The notes under the pieces were generated by a model. The model saw only the letters and a list, made by a program, of their open reading frames with translations. It was not told where the DNA came from and ran no database searches. The translations under genes were made by a program, and so were the position numbers. A stretch of DNA of 64,000 nucleotides, from contig NC_026661.2 of assembly GCF_000004075.3 (NCBI RefSeq), forward strand, positions 3,968,001 through 4,032,000, read 5' to 3'. Below are positions 46,887-60,778 of the stretch, piece by piece. The first letter of the stretch is position 1. Each line of letters begins with the position of its first letter. Source of the DNA: Cucumis sativus. Taxonomy: Eukaryota; Streptophyta; Magnoliopsida; Cucurbitales; Cucurbitaceae.

Positions 46887-49534
46887 TCACTTCTGTCAAT
46901 ATTAAGCAAGTGAACAGTTAACTACTTAAACCAAGTCTAGTCTAATCATAAAAAATAAGTCATAAAGCAACTCACATCATCTGAATTTTGTGGTGATGGG
47001 CTTCGTGAATCAGCAGGTCGACCTCTTGGTGAAACACTCCTAGAAGTTGGAGACCTTCCAACACCATTACCATTTCTTTCAGGACTTTCTTCCCTGGGAG
47101 ATGGACTCCTTCGAGGAGAGAGGCTCCTTCGAGGAGATGGACTCCTTCTTGGACTAGGGCTTCGTCTACCAGGAGAACCACTGTAATATACGAAACAATG
47201 ACACTGTTTAGAAACAAAATTCCCCAATCCCCACTTTTACCCAACAAGATAAAGATTATTAGTAATAAAATTCCCAACTTCTGTCCAATTCGATAAAAAT
47301 TACAACTTCACAACCTGTCCACAGAACGACTACGGCCACGACTTCGGCTACGGCTGAGGCTACGACTTCTCCGCTCGTCATCATAGCGTCCTCTTCCCCT
47401 TCCCTTTGAGTAATCAGGACTAGGACGCCTAGGACTGATGCTCCGGCTTCGTCTGCGATGGTCTCTTTCCCTCTCCCTTTCTCTTCCACGCCTATCACGA
47501 TCGTTCTTGTCCAAGCTTCTGCTTCTGCTTCTGCTTCTGCTTCTCCTCCTATAATCCTTATCTCTGTAATCATCCCGATGTCTGAAAGAAAAAAAAAAAT
47601 CAATCAGTAACTTGATTTTGGGGGAAAAAATCAAAATATAAATGGACTAGATTAGCCAGTACAGAATTCAAACAAGTGAAATAATAAGAGGCTTTAAAAA
47701 TGGACAAAACCTGGATCCATGAATGAAAAAAGGTTTGAGCGCCACTACCTACTCCTAGCAATATGAAGAGTGCAATACACTACCACAATCTCCTTTTAAA
47801 TCTTAAAATATTTCACATTTACACAATTATGGCATCTCATGTTAAATAACATGACATAGCTTAGCTACTGTACAAAATGAAAGTCAATGGCCGCAATATC
47901 TTTGAACCTTGTATCTGAGATAGCAGAAACGAAACTTTGCCAAAGTAAACAATAAACCACAGCAGAAACAGTTCCACAATAATCTGAGGGATCAAAAAAT
48001 GTGGCTGGATCATTTTTTTCAAATATCCTATGCCAACAGGAGGTTTTTCCTTTGACATCTAAAGCTAGTGAAATAATAACTCCATCAAGAAACACCAATG
48101 ACCAAATTAGATTCTTCAAGGACAAGGATAACAAATATTCAATCTGAATGTCAAAAAAATATAAAAAATAAAAATAGCATCTTAAAAGAAATTTCCGGGG
48201 GATCAGTGGATGTGGAAGAGAAAATTACCGTCTCCTTGGACTTCGACTTCTAGACCTGTATCTTGACTTTGGAAATGCTTCACTGATCTTCCCTTTGTGA
48301 CTAAAAGCATGAATACAATATAAATTAGCAAAGCAAATATATCTAAAGTTAAAAGTCAAGCCTAAATATGAGAACTTATTGCAAAAAAACCACTACTTCA
48401 TTACTCACATCCTCTCTGCATTTGGACCATATTTGGCAAACTGAACAGTTATCTCTCGTCCATCAACCATAGTGCCTGGAACATAACAGAATCAAAATAT
48501 ATATAAACATATATCCGTTTATAAATTTACATGCAGCAGATTAGTCCCTGACCCAACTAAATTAAGAATTTATCAAACGGTGAGGAATGGAGGCATAATT
48601 GAAATTCAAAAGCAGAAATAACAGTGAACTGAATGCGTCAATTTCAGAAAAAATAGAACTTGTAACTCCAAACTGATTTGAATAACGCCCTATCAATAAT
48701 CAACCTTCTCTCCTCAAACAAAAGTATCAAGCATTCCCCTTGTAACTCATATCTACAAATTACTTGCACGTGGAGAGAACAATAACAAAATCAAACAGGA
48801 GACGGAAAAAAAAAACCAAAAAAAAGAAGTGGCTGGTGTACCATCTAGCCTCTCCACTGCTTTCTGGGCCTCATCTGCATACTTGTAACGCACAAATGCA
48901 AAGCCTCTTGAATCACCAGTCCTGAACCACAATATAATATAAAAGAAAATTACAAAATAGTCAAAACGAGAATAAAGTATTCCCAATAAAAAAATGAATA
49001 AACAGAGGAGACAAAAAAAATCCAAACTAAGTCCAAGTAGCATTCAAGCTGACGAAGAATATCATTTCACCGTCACGTACAAACTGATTCCATAAGAACC
49101 AAACAAATATCAATAAAAATGAAATCAATTCAATCGTAAACCCCTAAACGTTCAACCTAACTAACAAGAAACTCTTCCAAGCTATTATATATATAATATA
49201 CCTCAATCGTCTCCTTCATAAAACGAACAAATTCAAGAATATAAAAATAATAATAACAAGAAAAGGGGTATAGAAATGTAACAGAGACGGGAATTATACC
49301 TTCGATCTCTGGGGATGAAGATATCCACAACCTTCCCATACTTATGGAAAAGCGGGTAGAGGTCATCCGCAGTGGTACCTACAAAACCACGTAAAAATCT
49401 GAGTGGGAACTGAATAAGATACAGAACCAGAAAACAAATGAAAGAGAGAGAGACGCACGAAAGGTGATGTTGAGCACGAGAAGCGAATAGGTATCTGTAA
49501 TGTCTGGAGGACCGGACCTTCCGAAGTGAGACAT
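46887..49534 (-). CDS. SC35: SC35-type SR splicing factor (RRM + RS domain), 283 aa, eight exons
   Basis: Exons on the minus strand: 49534-49459, 49378-49300, 48921-48842, 48475-48409, 48300-48229, 47581-47315, 47180-46976 and a tiny last exon 46892-46887, all in frame (852 nt). The RRM covers about residues 15-93 with RNP2 SLLVLNI and RNP1 RGFAFVRY, and the GPPDITDTYSLLVLN start is typical of plant SC35. The C-terminal half is an Arg/Ser domain with many RS, SPRR and SPSP units. Arabidopsis SC35 is similar in size (about 300 aa). It binds exonic enhancers in nuclear speckles and promotes splice-site choice, controlled by phosphorylation of the RS region. SR genes often splice their own transcripts alternatively; retaining the last intron would replace the terminal Lys by a different short tail (VSCF…). 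The last exon is the least certain part. Confidence 0.9.
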
Positions 49535-49564
49535 GTTGAGTAGGGAAGAGGAAGAGAAAGAAGA

Positions 49565-49579
49565 TTAGGGTTAGGGTTA
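49565..49579 (-). promoter_or_regulatory. Telo-box-like (AACCCTAACCCTAA) sequence in the SC35 leader
   Basis: On the gene strand the sequence taaccctaaccctaa lies 31-45 bp before the SC35 ATG. Telo-boxes (AAACCCTAA) are frequent in 5' regions of plant translation and cell-growth genes, where they bind TRB-type telomere-repeat proteins. Here it is two and a half repeats, in the probable 5' UTR. Confidence 0.6.
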
Positions 49580-52131
49580 AAGAAGATGGAGAAGAAAAGT
49601 CGTTGGAAAAGAAGTATCTTGAAAAGCCAAGACATATTATTTATAGAGATAGAGGGACAAATCAGTAAAATTGGTGTTCCTAAATTGTCCCTCCTGTTAT
49701 CCTTTAATTACGTGTGTGCCATCCCACACTCTTTTTTTATACAAATGGACTGATAGACCTACCAACTTTTTAACTCGACGAGTTAAAAATAAGAATTTAC
49801 ATATAATTATATACTTGTTAATGACACTCGATTGGACCGAACACCAACTCTATTTGAAACTATTGTAGCTTTTAAAATAATTGTTGTCATATGTGTTTTT
49901 ACAATAATCAAGAAAATAAAAGAGTAAAATAGTGTTTGGTAAATTTAAGTTTAAACTCGAAAATAATTTGTTTCATAAGCATATTTTTTTTAGATATAAT
50001 AACGAAAATATTTGTAATTTAAATTTTAAAATCAAGACACTACTTTTTTTAAGCATTCATATTTGATACCCTATACATTTTCAAAAGAATGTTCAAATGT
50101 ACCATTTACTATATTAGTATACAAATATAAATCATTTGTACCAAATATACTTATGAATTTTTATGTGTGGAGTTAACATATCCTTAACAAATAAAAAAAC
50201 TAAATATTATTGTATAGTTAGGACATGAATAAAAACCATTTGTACACATTACATTATTCACCTTTTTATTTTCTCTCCCTCATCCTTCCGTTGAACTTAG
50301 AATTTTATGTTACAAGAAGTACAAGTTCATATACATACAACATGTGGATTTGCGTCTATTCATAGATACTAAACTATATCATGAATACTTGATTTTTTAG
50401 ATTTAGTATACAACGATGTGATTATAGATTTAGGAATGTGCCCCGATCATGTGTTGTTATCCATGTTTAGTGTTTGGGAATGGTGGGAGGGGAGCAGTGT
50501 GGGAGAGTTTCTAGAGAAGCTGTTCTAGAAAAAGATAACTTTTCAAATGCTAACATTCTTAACAGCAGCTGATAATATATCATTTGCACATAAAAAAACC
50601 ATAACTGTAGTTTGTAATCAACTTCCAAGACTACAATCGTATTCATACTCTACTTGAAACATGTCACTCTTCTCACAGTATGCAACAAAAGATTTCCAGT
50701 ATCAAGGGTCTCCAAACAATCTTTACTCCGTCCATTGCTGAAATTAATCACTTTATTGATACATATTGATATGCTACAAATTGAGTCCTGTTCTTTGGCT
50801 TCTGCACTTATTGTTGAGTTCAATTCAAGTTAGCAGATAGAACTACTTGAAATTCATGTCGTGTCATAACATTAGCACCATAAAATTCACTTGCCCCATC
50901 GAACTTTTGCATTACTATAGTGAAACGTCGCCTCCTATAGCACCTTGTCCTGTAGAGAACCACATTGTTCACATAAGTTATGAGAATAACAGAAATTCTG
51001 AATAATACATGTGAACTGTTAATTGTATTGTAAGTCTCACAATGTTTGAATCATGAACTTCGAGATAAAGAAAAAGTTGAGATTACGAACTTATCATAAG
51101 TAGATTTATGTAATGTGAAAAAAACAGTAACTTTTCATTTTCTTAAGCCGTTTTTGTTATCAGTACTAGATGTTGATTTGCTTTGTATACCATCCGTGAC
51201 AAGATTTTATGGTTTAATCTTTCGTAGCCAATTTCTAAGGATGAGGAAAGAAGATGAAAAAAATAAATTGGAAGTCCAAAAGTCCCTGGATATACAGAAG
51301 ACAGAAAGAAATTCTTAGCTGGCAAGTCTCATCAAACTCAGCATCATTTATTATAGTAATAACAAGAGTTGATCAAACACACACAAAACCACTAGAAATA
51401 CAACATGCTAGTTAAAGAAATCGCCCTTTGATATTCCTGTGCATTAGTTGAATTGGAATGCATGCAAGAATGAGAATGCACTAACCAATAAGACATCGGT
51501 GAAATTAATTTATGCAATTCAGCTGCCGCAAAATTGTGTAGTTCAAGGAAGCTTCAACTGAATTCTTGAACTATGCATGAATAAAGTAGAACCAGAATTG
51601 TAGAATGGAAAACAATCAGGCCCCAAAAAGTGTGTAAGAAAATTTCACGAGCACAAGAGGAGGAGACTTCAGACTACTTCGTTTCAAACTGGTGAAGCAA
51701 AATCCGTCACTCAATCATACATGGTGAATCCTAATATGAAATACTCAAAATTCTAAATTTCAGAACCCAGAATCCCATTATTGAATGTGGAGGAATCTGT
51801 CAAAAACCTCTCAGTGAATGGTGAACAGAAATACAAAACAAGTGAATTCTAGCAACTATAGCTGTTAGATGACAATAGGATTCATAAAAGATTCTAGATT
51901 TTCGGAAGCTTTAAATATAATACTACATAAAAGCACCATAAGAAAACCATATATCTTAGCTTAAAAGCTCAAGCGTCAGTGAGCATGGTGGTTGTGATGC
52001 CCAACCAAACAGCAAAGAAGAAATCTTAAGATTTGAAAGTGGCAATCTTGACAGCAACAACAAAAGAAGAAAGGGGAAGCTAGCGCAATAAATGAGATAT
52101 GATTATGAGCTGTGACTTATGAGTTATGAAT
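49580..52131. other. Region between SC35 and the copper chaperone gene
   Basis: The left end is the SC35 promoter. The right ~150-300 bases are the 3' UTR of the chaperone gene, which is transcribed leftwards. In between, AT-rich DNA and short open frames show no ATPase or other recognisable domain. This matters because related PAA1 genes would continue with P-type ATPase exons here. Confidence 0.6.
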
Positions 52132-53402
52132 TTATGATGCTTGCTGACCTTGAACCTTCGAAGAAAAACCACAAGTAGTCAAATGCTTTGCAAGTGCCAC
52201 TCCTAGCTCTTCCCGCCAGTTGGGTGTGATTTTTGCTTCAGCTACAGGCCACACGATTGCTGTCTCAGAAGCAAGGTCAACACTAGCATGTGACACTTGT
52301 GGCTGTTCATAATACAAAAAGAATAACAATGAAGAATTACTTGGAGGGCAGAGAAAGTTTGTAGTCTTACTGTCAGTTTGAAACCAATACTAATTGAAAA
52401 GAAAATGGAACTATCAAGCCGCAAGTCCAGCTTTAATACCATATTAAACCGTGGTCAAATAAAAAATCTAAGCTGGTTGATTATGATAAATTTAATCTTC
52501 CATATATATATATTCTTTAACACCAGTAGAGGAGAGCTAGAAATGTAAAACAAGTCATTTCAATACTGAAAATGCAATTAGATAATTAGATATCAATAAA
52601 ACAAGAAGAGATTGTTTTTAGGATAAGAAAAATCAATCAAGTCCTACACTATGCAGTTTCTACATTGTAAATTCAACCAGCAACCAAAAAATAGGGATTA
52701 GTCGATTAGATAATATGGGTTCTTCTCAAAACCAAGTACCAATGGTAGGAGTAGCCATCTATTTACATTGTGAGGTTTTTTGATTCGTCTAATGTGGAAT
52801 CTCAACATAAGGTGCATTTGGGTCCATCTGGGCTTTATGGGTTTTGATACTATTGGATAACATGGATTCTTCTCAAAACCAATCGTCAAATAGCTCATCT
52901 ATCTTCCTTAGATAATGACAAGTAAAACAGACAAGAAGAAAGCAAAAGTGTATATAACCACCTGACTTTCAAGAATCCTCTTGACACTCGCACAACACCC
53001 CTTGCACGTCATCCCCTATACCAAATAGAACAAAACCCATCAAAATTAGCACCAATCGAAAACTGAAAACATAAAGAACTCGTCTCGTACTTCAACACCG
53101 AGAACAATGACGTCCGCAGACAGCGTGGCATCGTCGTCAGCTTCTCCAGCAAGCAATTTCGAGTCGACATCGCTGCCTTTGGGTCCACCATCATCGCCGC
53201 CGCCACCTCCACCGCCGCTCTCTCCTCGAACGCCGCCATTGCCATTACCTGACGCAAAAATGGAGATGAATTTCTGACGACGGTGTATGGGAGGAAGAGC
53301 AGCTCGACGCGGGAAAGAAAGTGTGGAGATAGTGGAAACAGAGGTGGAGGAGAGAGTGGAGAGAAAGGAATTGGAGGCCATTAGAGATATGGCGGAATCC
53401 AT
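52132..53402 (-). CDS. PCH1: Plastid copper chaperone (PCH1-like; related to the PAA1 HMA domain), 178 aa, three exons
   Basis: Exons 53402-53091, 53015-52962 and 52302-52132 (minus strand) join in frame (537 nt). Start is the ATG of MDSAISLMASN; the frame extends upstream but only from a GTG. Residues 1-~50 are Ser/Thr/Arg-rich with few acids, as expected for a chloroplast transit peptide. A Gly/Asp-rich linker (six or more consecutive Gly) precedes one heavy-metal-associated domain, ~95-172. The copper-binding loop is GMTCKGC (Cys108, Cys111) followed by Cys112. The sequence ASVKRILESQ and SETAIVWPVAEAK matches the N-terminus of the chloroplast copper ATPase PAA1. Plants make the stromal chaperone PCH1 either by alternative splicing of PAA1 or from a separate gene; it hands Cu(I) to PAA1. 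Here the protein ends soon after TCGFSSKVQ and no ATPase exons follow, so I read it as a separate PCH1 gene. Confidence 0.85.
52706..52883. repeat. Direct repeat pair in intron 2 of the copper chaperone gene
   Basis: Words like ttcttctcaaaaccaa preceded by ataa-atgg occur at about 52706-52731 and 52857-52883, enclosing about 125 bases with gtccatctgggctttatggg. The arrangement looks like a short transposon-derived repeat, possibly a mini LTR pair, but it is too small and diverged to classify. Confidence 0.5.
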
Positions 53403-56400
53403 TGAAGAAATGAATCTCTCCGGGTAACTGAGGGAGGGAGAAAAATGGTCAACCACTCGACTGATGGGCGCTTTTGTGTCCGTTGGTTTTTCCCCCACTC
53501 TTCTTCAAAAAAATGTGTTCACTTATTATTGTGTTATTATTGTTACTTAACACACACATATGTATCATTTTGTTATTGTTACTAAAATCCTAATTAAATT
53601 TGATCGATACATAAATCGTAATCGCAAACGTAATTGAATTGTGTTTGATTGCGTTTACTGAATTTTGTCAATTTTAGAGTTATTCGTTATGGTTTGAGTA
53701 TTGAAAACCATGTTAAAATAATGTTTTTTTTTTTTATCTATAAAATTGTAATCATAAACTCAAACTCATATCATAATGGTAATACCTAATTTTCGATGCA
53801 ATCACATAGATCATCCATCACTCGTCAATTGGATTACGGCTTTTGTTTACAAACTTACACGTTCTAAACGTAATTACATGAAGTCCACATTTTAAATTAT
53901 CATTGATTTATTTCCATTACATTTGAGTAAACACTAAATGTTTCAATTTAATTTATATTTTAAATCTTTCCAACTTTCACTTATTGCTCGTCTTAGTGTC
54001 TAACCGTAATTTTCAATTAAATGATTCAAAATAACTATGGTGTGGTTTTTTTTTATTCAATTCAAAATTGATTAAAGACCAGTGAAATTTAACTAATAGG
54101 CGACAACATCAACAAATGTCCTGTACCTTACGGATTTAGCTATATTTGTAACTTAGGAGCATTGATCTATCTATGGTATTATCAAGCGAATTTAATCGTC
54201 GTATTTAAATGGGATATTGTATGTGACTATACATCATATAAGTTATGATCATAACTTGATATTTGATTACACATACATATTAGGATACAGAAACTCAGGC
54301 ATCGGTTTTTTGCCCATTCGTACAAATTTCTGTATAACTTAGGGCTTTCCAATGAACGGCCCAAATTCATGGCCCATTTGTTGATGAGATCCAAATTCCA
54401 TTACTGGAAGAGAGGCCGAGGCCCATTAAAGAAACTAAGGTATGTAATCTATGTAAAGTCCTCAACTAAATCGGAATAAGAATCTCTTGCATTCCTTTCT
54501 GCCTATACATATTTAAACACTTTCTATTTTATCCTCATATTCCATATTGATTTTATTTATTCCTCTTTTTCTTCCCATCAATATTTCCATCGTAAATTTT
54601 GAAAACATGTCAAACATATTTTACACTCTTACATGAAAAAAAAAAATCTATTGAAAAAAAGAAAAAGAAGTAAAATTGTACGAACTAAAACCATACAAAA
54701 ATCCAAAATAAGATTTTGATTAAAATACCATTTTGGTCCATGTAATTTAAATTTTACTGAATTTTAGTATTTATACATTTAGCAAATCTTAAATTGAGTC
54801 CATTCAGATTAATTTTTATTCAAATTGATTAAATAATCATTGTAATTTTGATGCAAAACTATGAATGTATATTTAAAAAATGATAGTAAAAATAAAAAAT
54901 AGTAATAAAAAATAAAAGTAAATAAATTATTTACATTTACCTCGAGATCAAATGTAATAAAATATTGTATAAAAAGTTAATTAGTAAATACTATATTTAA
55001 GATTTATTGAACATTGATAGACTAAAATTGAAGACTAAAACAAAATATTTTAAAGCTTATTGCCATCATGGTTAGTTTTACTAGGGATTTGAGCCCTAAT
55101 TTTGGAGAGATATTTGGTCATAAAAGCAAAGGGGGAATTTGCGCGTTACGGCCATTAAAACACAGCAAAGCAGTAATGAAGTTTGGGAGCTTTCCAGTAA
55201 GGATGACACGTGGATGAAACTTTTGAGTCTTTGACCAATTCAAACTAATAAGAAGAAGAAGAAAAAAGATACTTAATTACAAAATTGCTGACTTGGTCTT
55301 AATTTATGTACAGCTAGGATTTTGCGTCTTTGTTAAGAAAACGATCCCTTAGAACAAGCCAAACCATCCTCAACTAAGAACGTCCTGCACCCATCAATTC
55401 AAATTCAATTCAACTCCATTTCTCAACACCCATTCTTCCACTCTTACTCTCTTTCCCTTCTTCTCAATCAAATCCATTTCCTTTTCTATTTTCTATACTC
55501 TAACCCACAAATCTAGCAATTAGATTCAAAATAATTAAATGTATAACAATATTTTAAAATTTTATAAATATAACAAAATTTGTTAAAGTTTATTACCGAT
55601 AAACCATATTTTGCAAATATTGGTTTATCATCGATAGATCATATGAGTCTATAGTGATAATTTTGCTACATTTGCGATTTTTTTAAATGTTGTTATATCT
55701 TTAATTGGTATTTCTAAGATGGTCATCAATTAAAATTATCATTTTTCTTAAATAGTTTAGGAAAATTGTATCAAATTGCCAAAAATATTTAGAAAAAAAC
55801 TGCTCATGACACCAATTTTTTGGATATTGCGAATATGACAAAATTAGTGATATCAGATGACTATCAGATGATAATTATAAAACTGTCAAAGGATTATCAC
55901 TTTTAAATTTGTCATTTTTTCAAATTAAAAAAATGTTGTGACATGGATTCTATTATCGTACATGTTTTTGCTATTTTTGCAAAAGCTCCAATAGTTTAAG
56001 CAACTGGTTAACTGTTATAATCTTAAGTTATTAAAGTTTAGTTATAATAGTTTATGTTTGAAGTATATACTGTTTTAATCTGAATTATTGTAATAGTACA
56101 TGCGTAAACTATTTTAGTTTGATAAAAAATAATAAGTATTGTAGTGAAAGTAGAAGAGTAAAAATTGTAGCAAGTATAAGATTTTGAAATAATGTTATCG
56201 AGAGAGGTTATTATAATCTTCGTAATAATTGTTGGTAGCCGAATCAATTTGAAGGATGACAAATTTTAAATTAAACTTTTAAGTGTTGTGAGATCAATTA
56301 TTGTTCATGTTTTCATGGTAAGCCATATGCATTTTTGGCTTTTATATTGAAATTTAATTTCTTGTTTGTTATAACTTAATTACTCAATCCTCCTTTCATA

Positions 56401-59400
56401 GCATTTTTTTTACAACTTGTAAACCATGATTTTGATTTAAAGTTTTAAAACTTTGTTTGCTTTTATATAAGTCAAATGGTACTGATGTGACCTAGTTGAT
56501 TGACAAAGCTATTGATTGAACTTAATTTATTTAATCCAATGTCTCTTTCAAATAACCATTTATTTTCTTCTTTTAAAAAAATTTGCTTTGTTAAATATCA
56601 AGGTTCACTTGCATGATTGAAAATAGAACATGTGACTTCTTAGAACTATAGTTAAGGGGCTAAAGGGTGGTGGTTCATGACTCGTTAGTATCTCCCAATT
56701 TGTGTTGAGCTCAAGAAAATGAATGCCTCATGAATGGTCTATCAAAAATATTGGGATGCCCAAATGGTCATTCGAAGGGGTATAGTGGTATGTTGTTGTT
56801 CATATTCACAAGCATTTCCTCGCTCTTTCCATGGTCATTGAGTTTGATGTATGAAGGGTGAGGTCGTTGGACTGACAACTCTTATCAATGGAGAGTAAAT
56901 GTTTCTTCAATTCTCTTTTATTTTTCTCAAAAAATAAAATTTTGCATCGCCATATTCTTCTTCAAATTTATAAAATGAAAACAAAAAGAAAAAAAAAATC
57001 AATAACCAAAATTCTTCATAAGAAAATCCACTTAAAAATATTGATTCTATTTTGGTGAAGAGATAGAACACCGATGCCTTTTGGATTGATTGTTTCGAGT
57101 CTTGTTGGGTGCTAGCAGGTGAAGTCACTTTGAGGCATTAAAATTGCTTTAATGTCAAGGGTTTATCTAATATATCCCTTATATCCAAGTTTGGTGTCGA
57201 TTCTTCCCCTTATTTACGAGTTTGATTGTTCTACCATCATCAATGTTGTCAACGGAGTGGGGATTGATTTTTAAACACATAAACTATTGTTGTAACTGCC
57301 TAGATTGATTTTCCTGTTTAGTGTTCGCCGCGCTCACAAATAGTGTAACCCATCATCTTAAATGTGCTGCAATGTGGTTTGTAACTTTGTGGTAGTCATT
57401 GACTCATAGGGTTATTTTTTAACATATATATATATATCTCTATAAAAAAAGAACTGGAAAAAGTATAATGAATCATAAAGACAAACCGTCCAAATTCAAA
57501 AGCTATTTTAAAATAAATAAGCATTGACATAAGATTTTGGTGAGAAATAAATGCTTATAAGGACCACGTGCCTCTCCACTGTGTTGAAGAACATGAAAGA
57601 ATAGTCCTTCTCCCACACAAAAACAGAGAAAGCTTGTTTTCCCCCTTGCATTTGTCTTCAAATTTGATTATCTCTATGTATATATGTATGTATTTTCAAA
57701 TCCAACCATGAAAGTATAACTAAATTTGGAGATCATAATACATATGAAAAGAGAAAGAGAGAGTAGAAGATGTGAGAATATGAAGAACCAGAGTTTGGAA
57801 AGGACACGAGGAGACCGACAAGGATGATTAGGGCACATGTAAGTGTAATTCCATGGGGTTATTTAAATACAATTTTTCATTGGAAAATTTAAAAGGAACA
57901 AAAAAGACAAAAATTCTAAACTCAATGGCTGTCAACATGATTTTTCATTAATTTAAATAATTAATGGTGTGTTTTGTAATTGAATGATTTATTTAAATAA
58001 TTACTTTGGAGTAAGCAAAAAAAGAAAAGAAAAAGAAGAACAAAAATGGTTGCCAAATGTCACACAAATAGGTATCCTAAATAAAATAATTTCTCATATT
58101 TCAACAATTCCAACTTTTACCCTTCTTTTTTTCCTCCTTTTTCTTTCCCTTTCAGTCCCATTCCCATGTCATCATTATGGACACACCTTCCTTTCCTTTG
58201 CTCCCTAAGATGCTCTTTTTAATTTCCAACCATATCAATTCTTTTTTATTGGAAAATTATTTTAAATAACACAATTTTTTAAAATATTTACCAACATAGA
58301 AGAATATAAATATTTAAAAGTTTCGATATATTTAAAAACCGTCAACGAGAAGGAGAGTGTTTGAGGCAAGTAGTTAGTTATAATAGTTTGATTAAAATAT
58401 TTTATGTTTTGAACATAGATTCTTTTAATAGTATGTGTTTGGTGCGTAGACTACAAAAATAGTAAATACTGTAATAAAGAATAAAAAAATGATTAATTAT
58501 TTCAAATAGTAAATACTGTAATAGATAATTTAATTTGTCTGTAAATTTTATTTTTTTGTTTGTATGTTATATTTATCTCGAAATTATGGTATTGCCTTTT
58601 ATGTCAAAGACTATATTTAGGAAAAAGAAATATGTTATGAATACGATGTTTAAATAGATAAGGTTATATTATAAATTGATACATTATGGGCGTGTATGGA
58701 TTGAATTAAGAAAAATTGTTTTTCAAAAACTCAATTTCCTAAAAATCGTTTTAAATACATTTTAAAAATCTATTTCAAGTAACTTCCAAACACTCTATTT
58801 TTTAATTTCAAAATAACTTATTTTAATGCTAGTGTGTAAAACATACGTTAATATAAGTATTTATGTACAAATATATTTTCTTATCTATATTAATTTTTTC
58901 AAGAAAAAATCAATTGAAAATTATAAGTCTAATAGTGATTCAATGTAAAGTAAAGTAAAACACTATTCTTATACATTAACTTTGTATTTTACATTGATTG
59001 TTATTTTTCCAATATTATAAAAAAAATAAAGAGAGAGAGAGAGAGTTTTGGCTGGGTTATATTTCCAATATCATAAAAAGAAACTTTAGAAAAATAAAAT
59101 AAAGTAAAGATTGATTATTGAAAGTGAAGTATAGATATAAAGTTAGCAAAACTTGAGATGTAAAAGTGGCTTTTGTGTTTGTGAACACATGACCTTAATT
59201 TGGGTGGATTTAAAAGGTGCTAACTTAAAAGGGGAGCCTTTGATGGATCCAAATATTCTAATTACCTTTTTTTCACACATAAAAAAGAAACAAACAACAA
59301 CATATTGTTGCCATAAATGTAAAGGAACTTTCTTTATTCACTAATAAGGAAGAAGGAAGCAAATTAGGAATATATATATATATATAGCAAAATATTATCG

Positions 59401-59993
59401 TCAATTTATAAATGACTATGAAATACTGCTATCTGTGTATATTTCTTTTGCGATAGATACATATAATAGTTTACAGTGATCTCACAAATAGATTGTGATA
59501 TTTTGCTATATTTGTAAGTATTTTTCATTTAAAATAATCTCTCGATCAGTAAAGTGGCGATTTAATTTTACATTTAAGTTCATAACATTTTTTTTAATTA
59601 CATTATCGTCTAAAATGTGGTTAATTTTGGTTTATATAATTTTGAATGTATGATTTTAGTTTGTTTTTAAATTTAGTTTATGGAAGTTATATATTTTCAA
59701 TAATAATTAAAACTTAAAAAGTGCTTATATGAATATGTGTTTTCAAACTTAGATGGAAAAAGTTAATTAACAATTTTTTTATTTAAAAAATAAATAACAG
59801 TAAATATCTAAATTTAAGATTTATTGAAATACAGAAAATATATAAATTAGAACTAAAAGTTGGAAAGTACAATGACTAAAATAAATATTTTAATATAAAA
59901 ATATTAGTTTAGATAATTTTGAAACTTTTATCAAATTACAACTTTTTTAAAAGCAATTTTCTATACTTTCTACTTCCTCGCTCATTTATTAAA

Positions 59994-60062
59994 TCGGGCG
60001 TAACTCAATTGACATAATAGCTCATAGTAATCACGTGACATAGTTTAGGGTTTGAGTCATTC
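59994..60062 (+). repeat. Possible tRNA-derived SINE remnant
   Basis: The sequence gcgtaactcaattgacataa resembles a tRNA A-box and gggtttgagtc, about 45 bases later, a B-box. The spacing fits a tRNA-like SINE head. The boxes are imperfect and I see no tail or target duplication, so this is a weak call. Confidence 0.25.
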
Positions 60063-60778
60063 TTTTAAATATGTATACTCATACCCTAACCTATGCAATC
60101 ATATTTATGTTGTTGGGAAATAAAATGTAAAAAGAGTATCAAAGTTTGCTAAATGAACTTTTCCCGTGACCTTGAAACTTGTATGTAAATCCAATTTTTA
60201 TGACCCTACTTTCGCCTATAAGTTTTACCAACGTCAAATGTTTAAAACCAAATATTTTTCATCATTCATTTCTTTAATTATAAATTTATTACATCTTAAG
60301 GTGAGACATAAATTTATACTTTCAACTTTCAACTTTTAGATTTGTTATTCATTCCTCACTCATAAAATCTGACTAATAATTATTTATTCATAAACGTTTG
60401 TATGAAAGAGTTATGAGATGAGTTCATCTTCAATTATTTGCTAGGGTATATAAAGTGCAAAAGGCCAAAATTAATGTGGAACTTTCTTCTAGGTAGTGTA
60501 ATGGAGATGGATTGGATGAACAACTTATTATTGGTTGTCTTTAACGTTGATATATTTACATTGATTATACATGAAGTGTTTTTAGTTACGTTTGTATTAG
60601 AAAAACTTAGTTCAACTTACATTTGTTATACATGGATGAAAAATAAGTCTATAATTCAAATCCCACAATTTCATTTGAACGGAAACTTTTTGATTCAATA
60701 CAAATACATATTTTTGCACATTTTCAGTTCTATCTTATATTGAATATATAATTATTGCTAAGCTATAAAATGTTATTG

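Noticed and set aside
47259-47603. Alternative-frame Glu/Val-rich open frame within SC35
   Set aside because: Out-of-frame reading of the repetitive RS domain; the RS frame is supported by exon phases.
53403-53498. N-terminal extension of the copper chaperone from a GTG codon
   Set aside because: No ATG in this extension; plant nuclear genes rarely start at GTG, and the ATG at 53402 gives a good transit peptide.
57779-57827. Short open frame after a G-box (ccacgtgc near 57566)
   Set aside because: Only 15 codons; nothing further indicates a gene.
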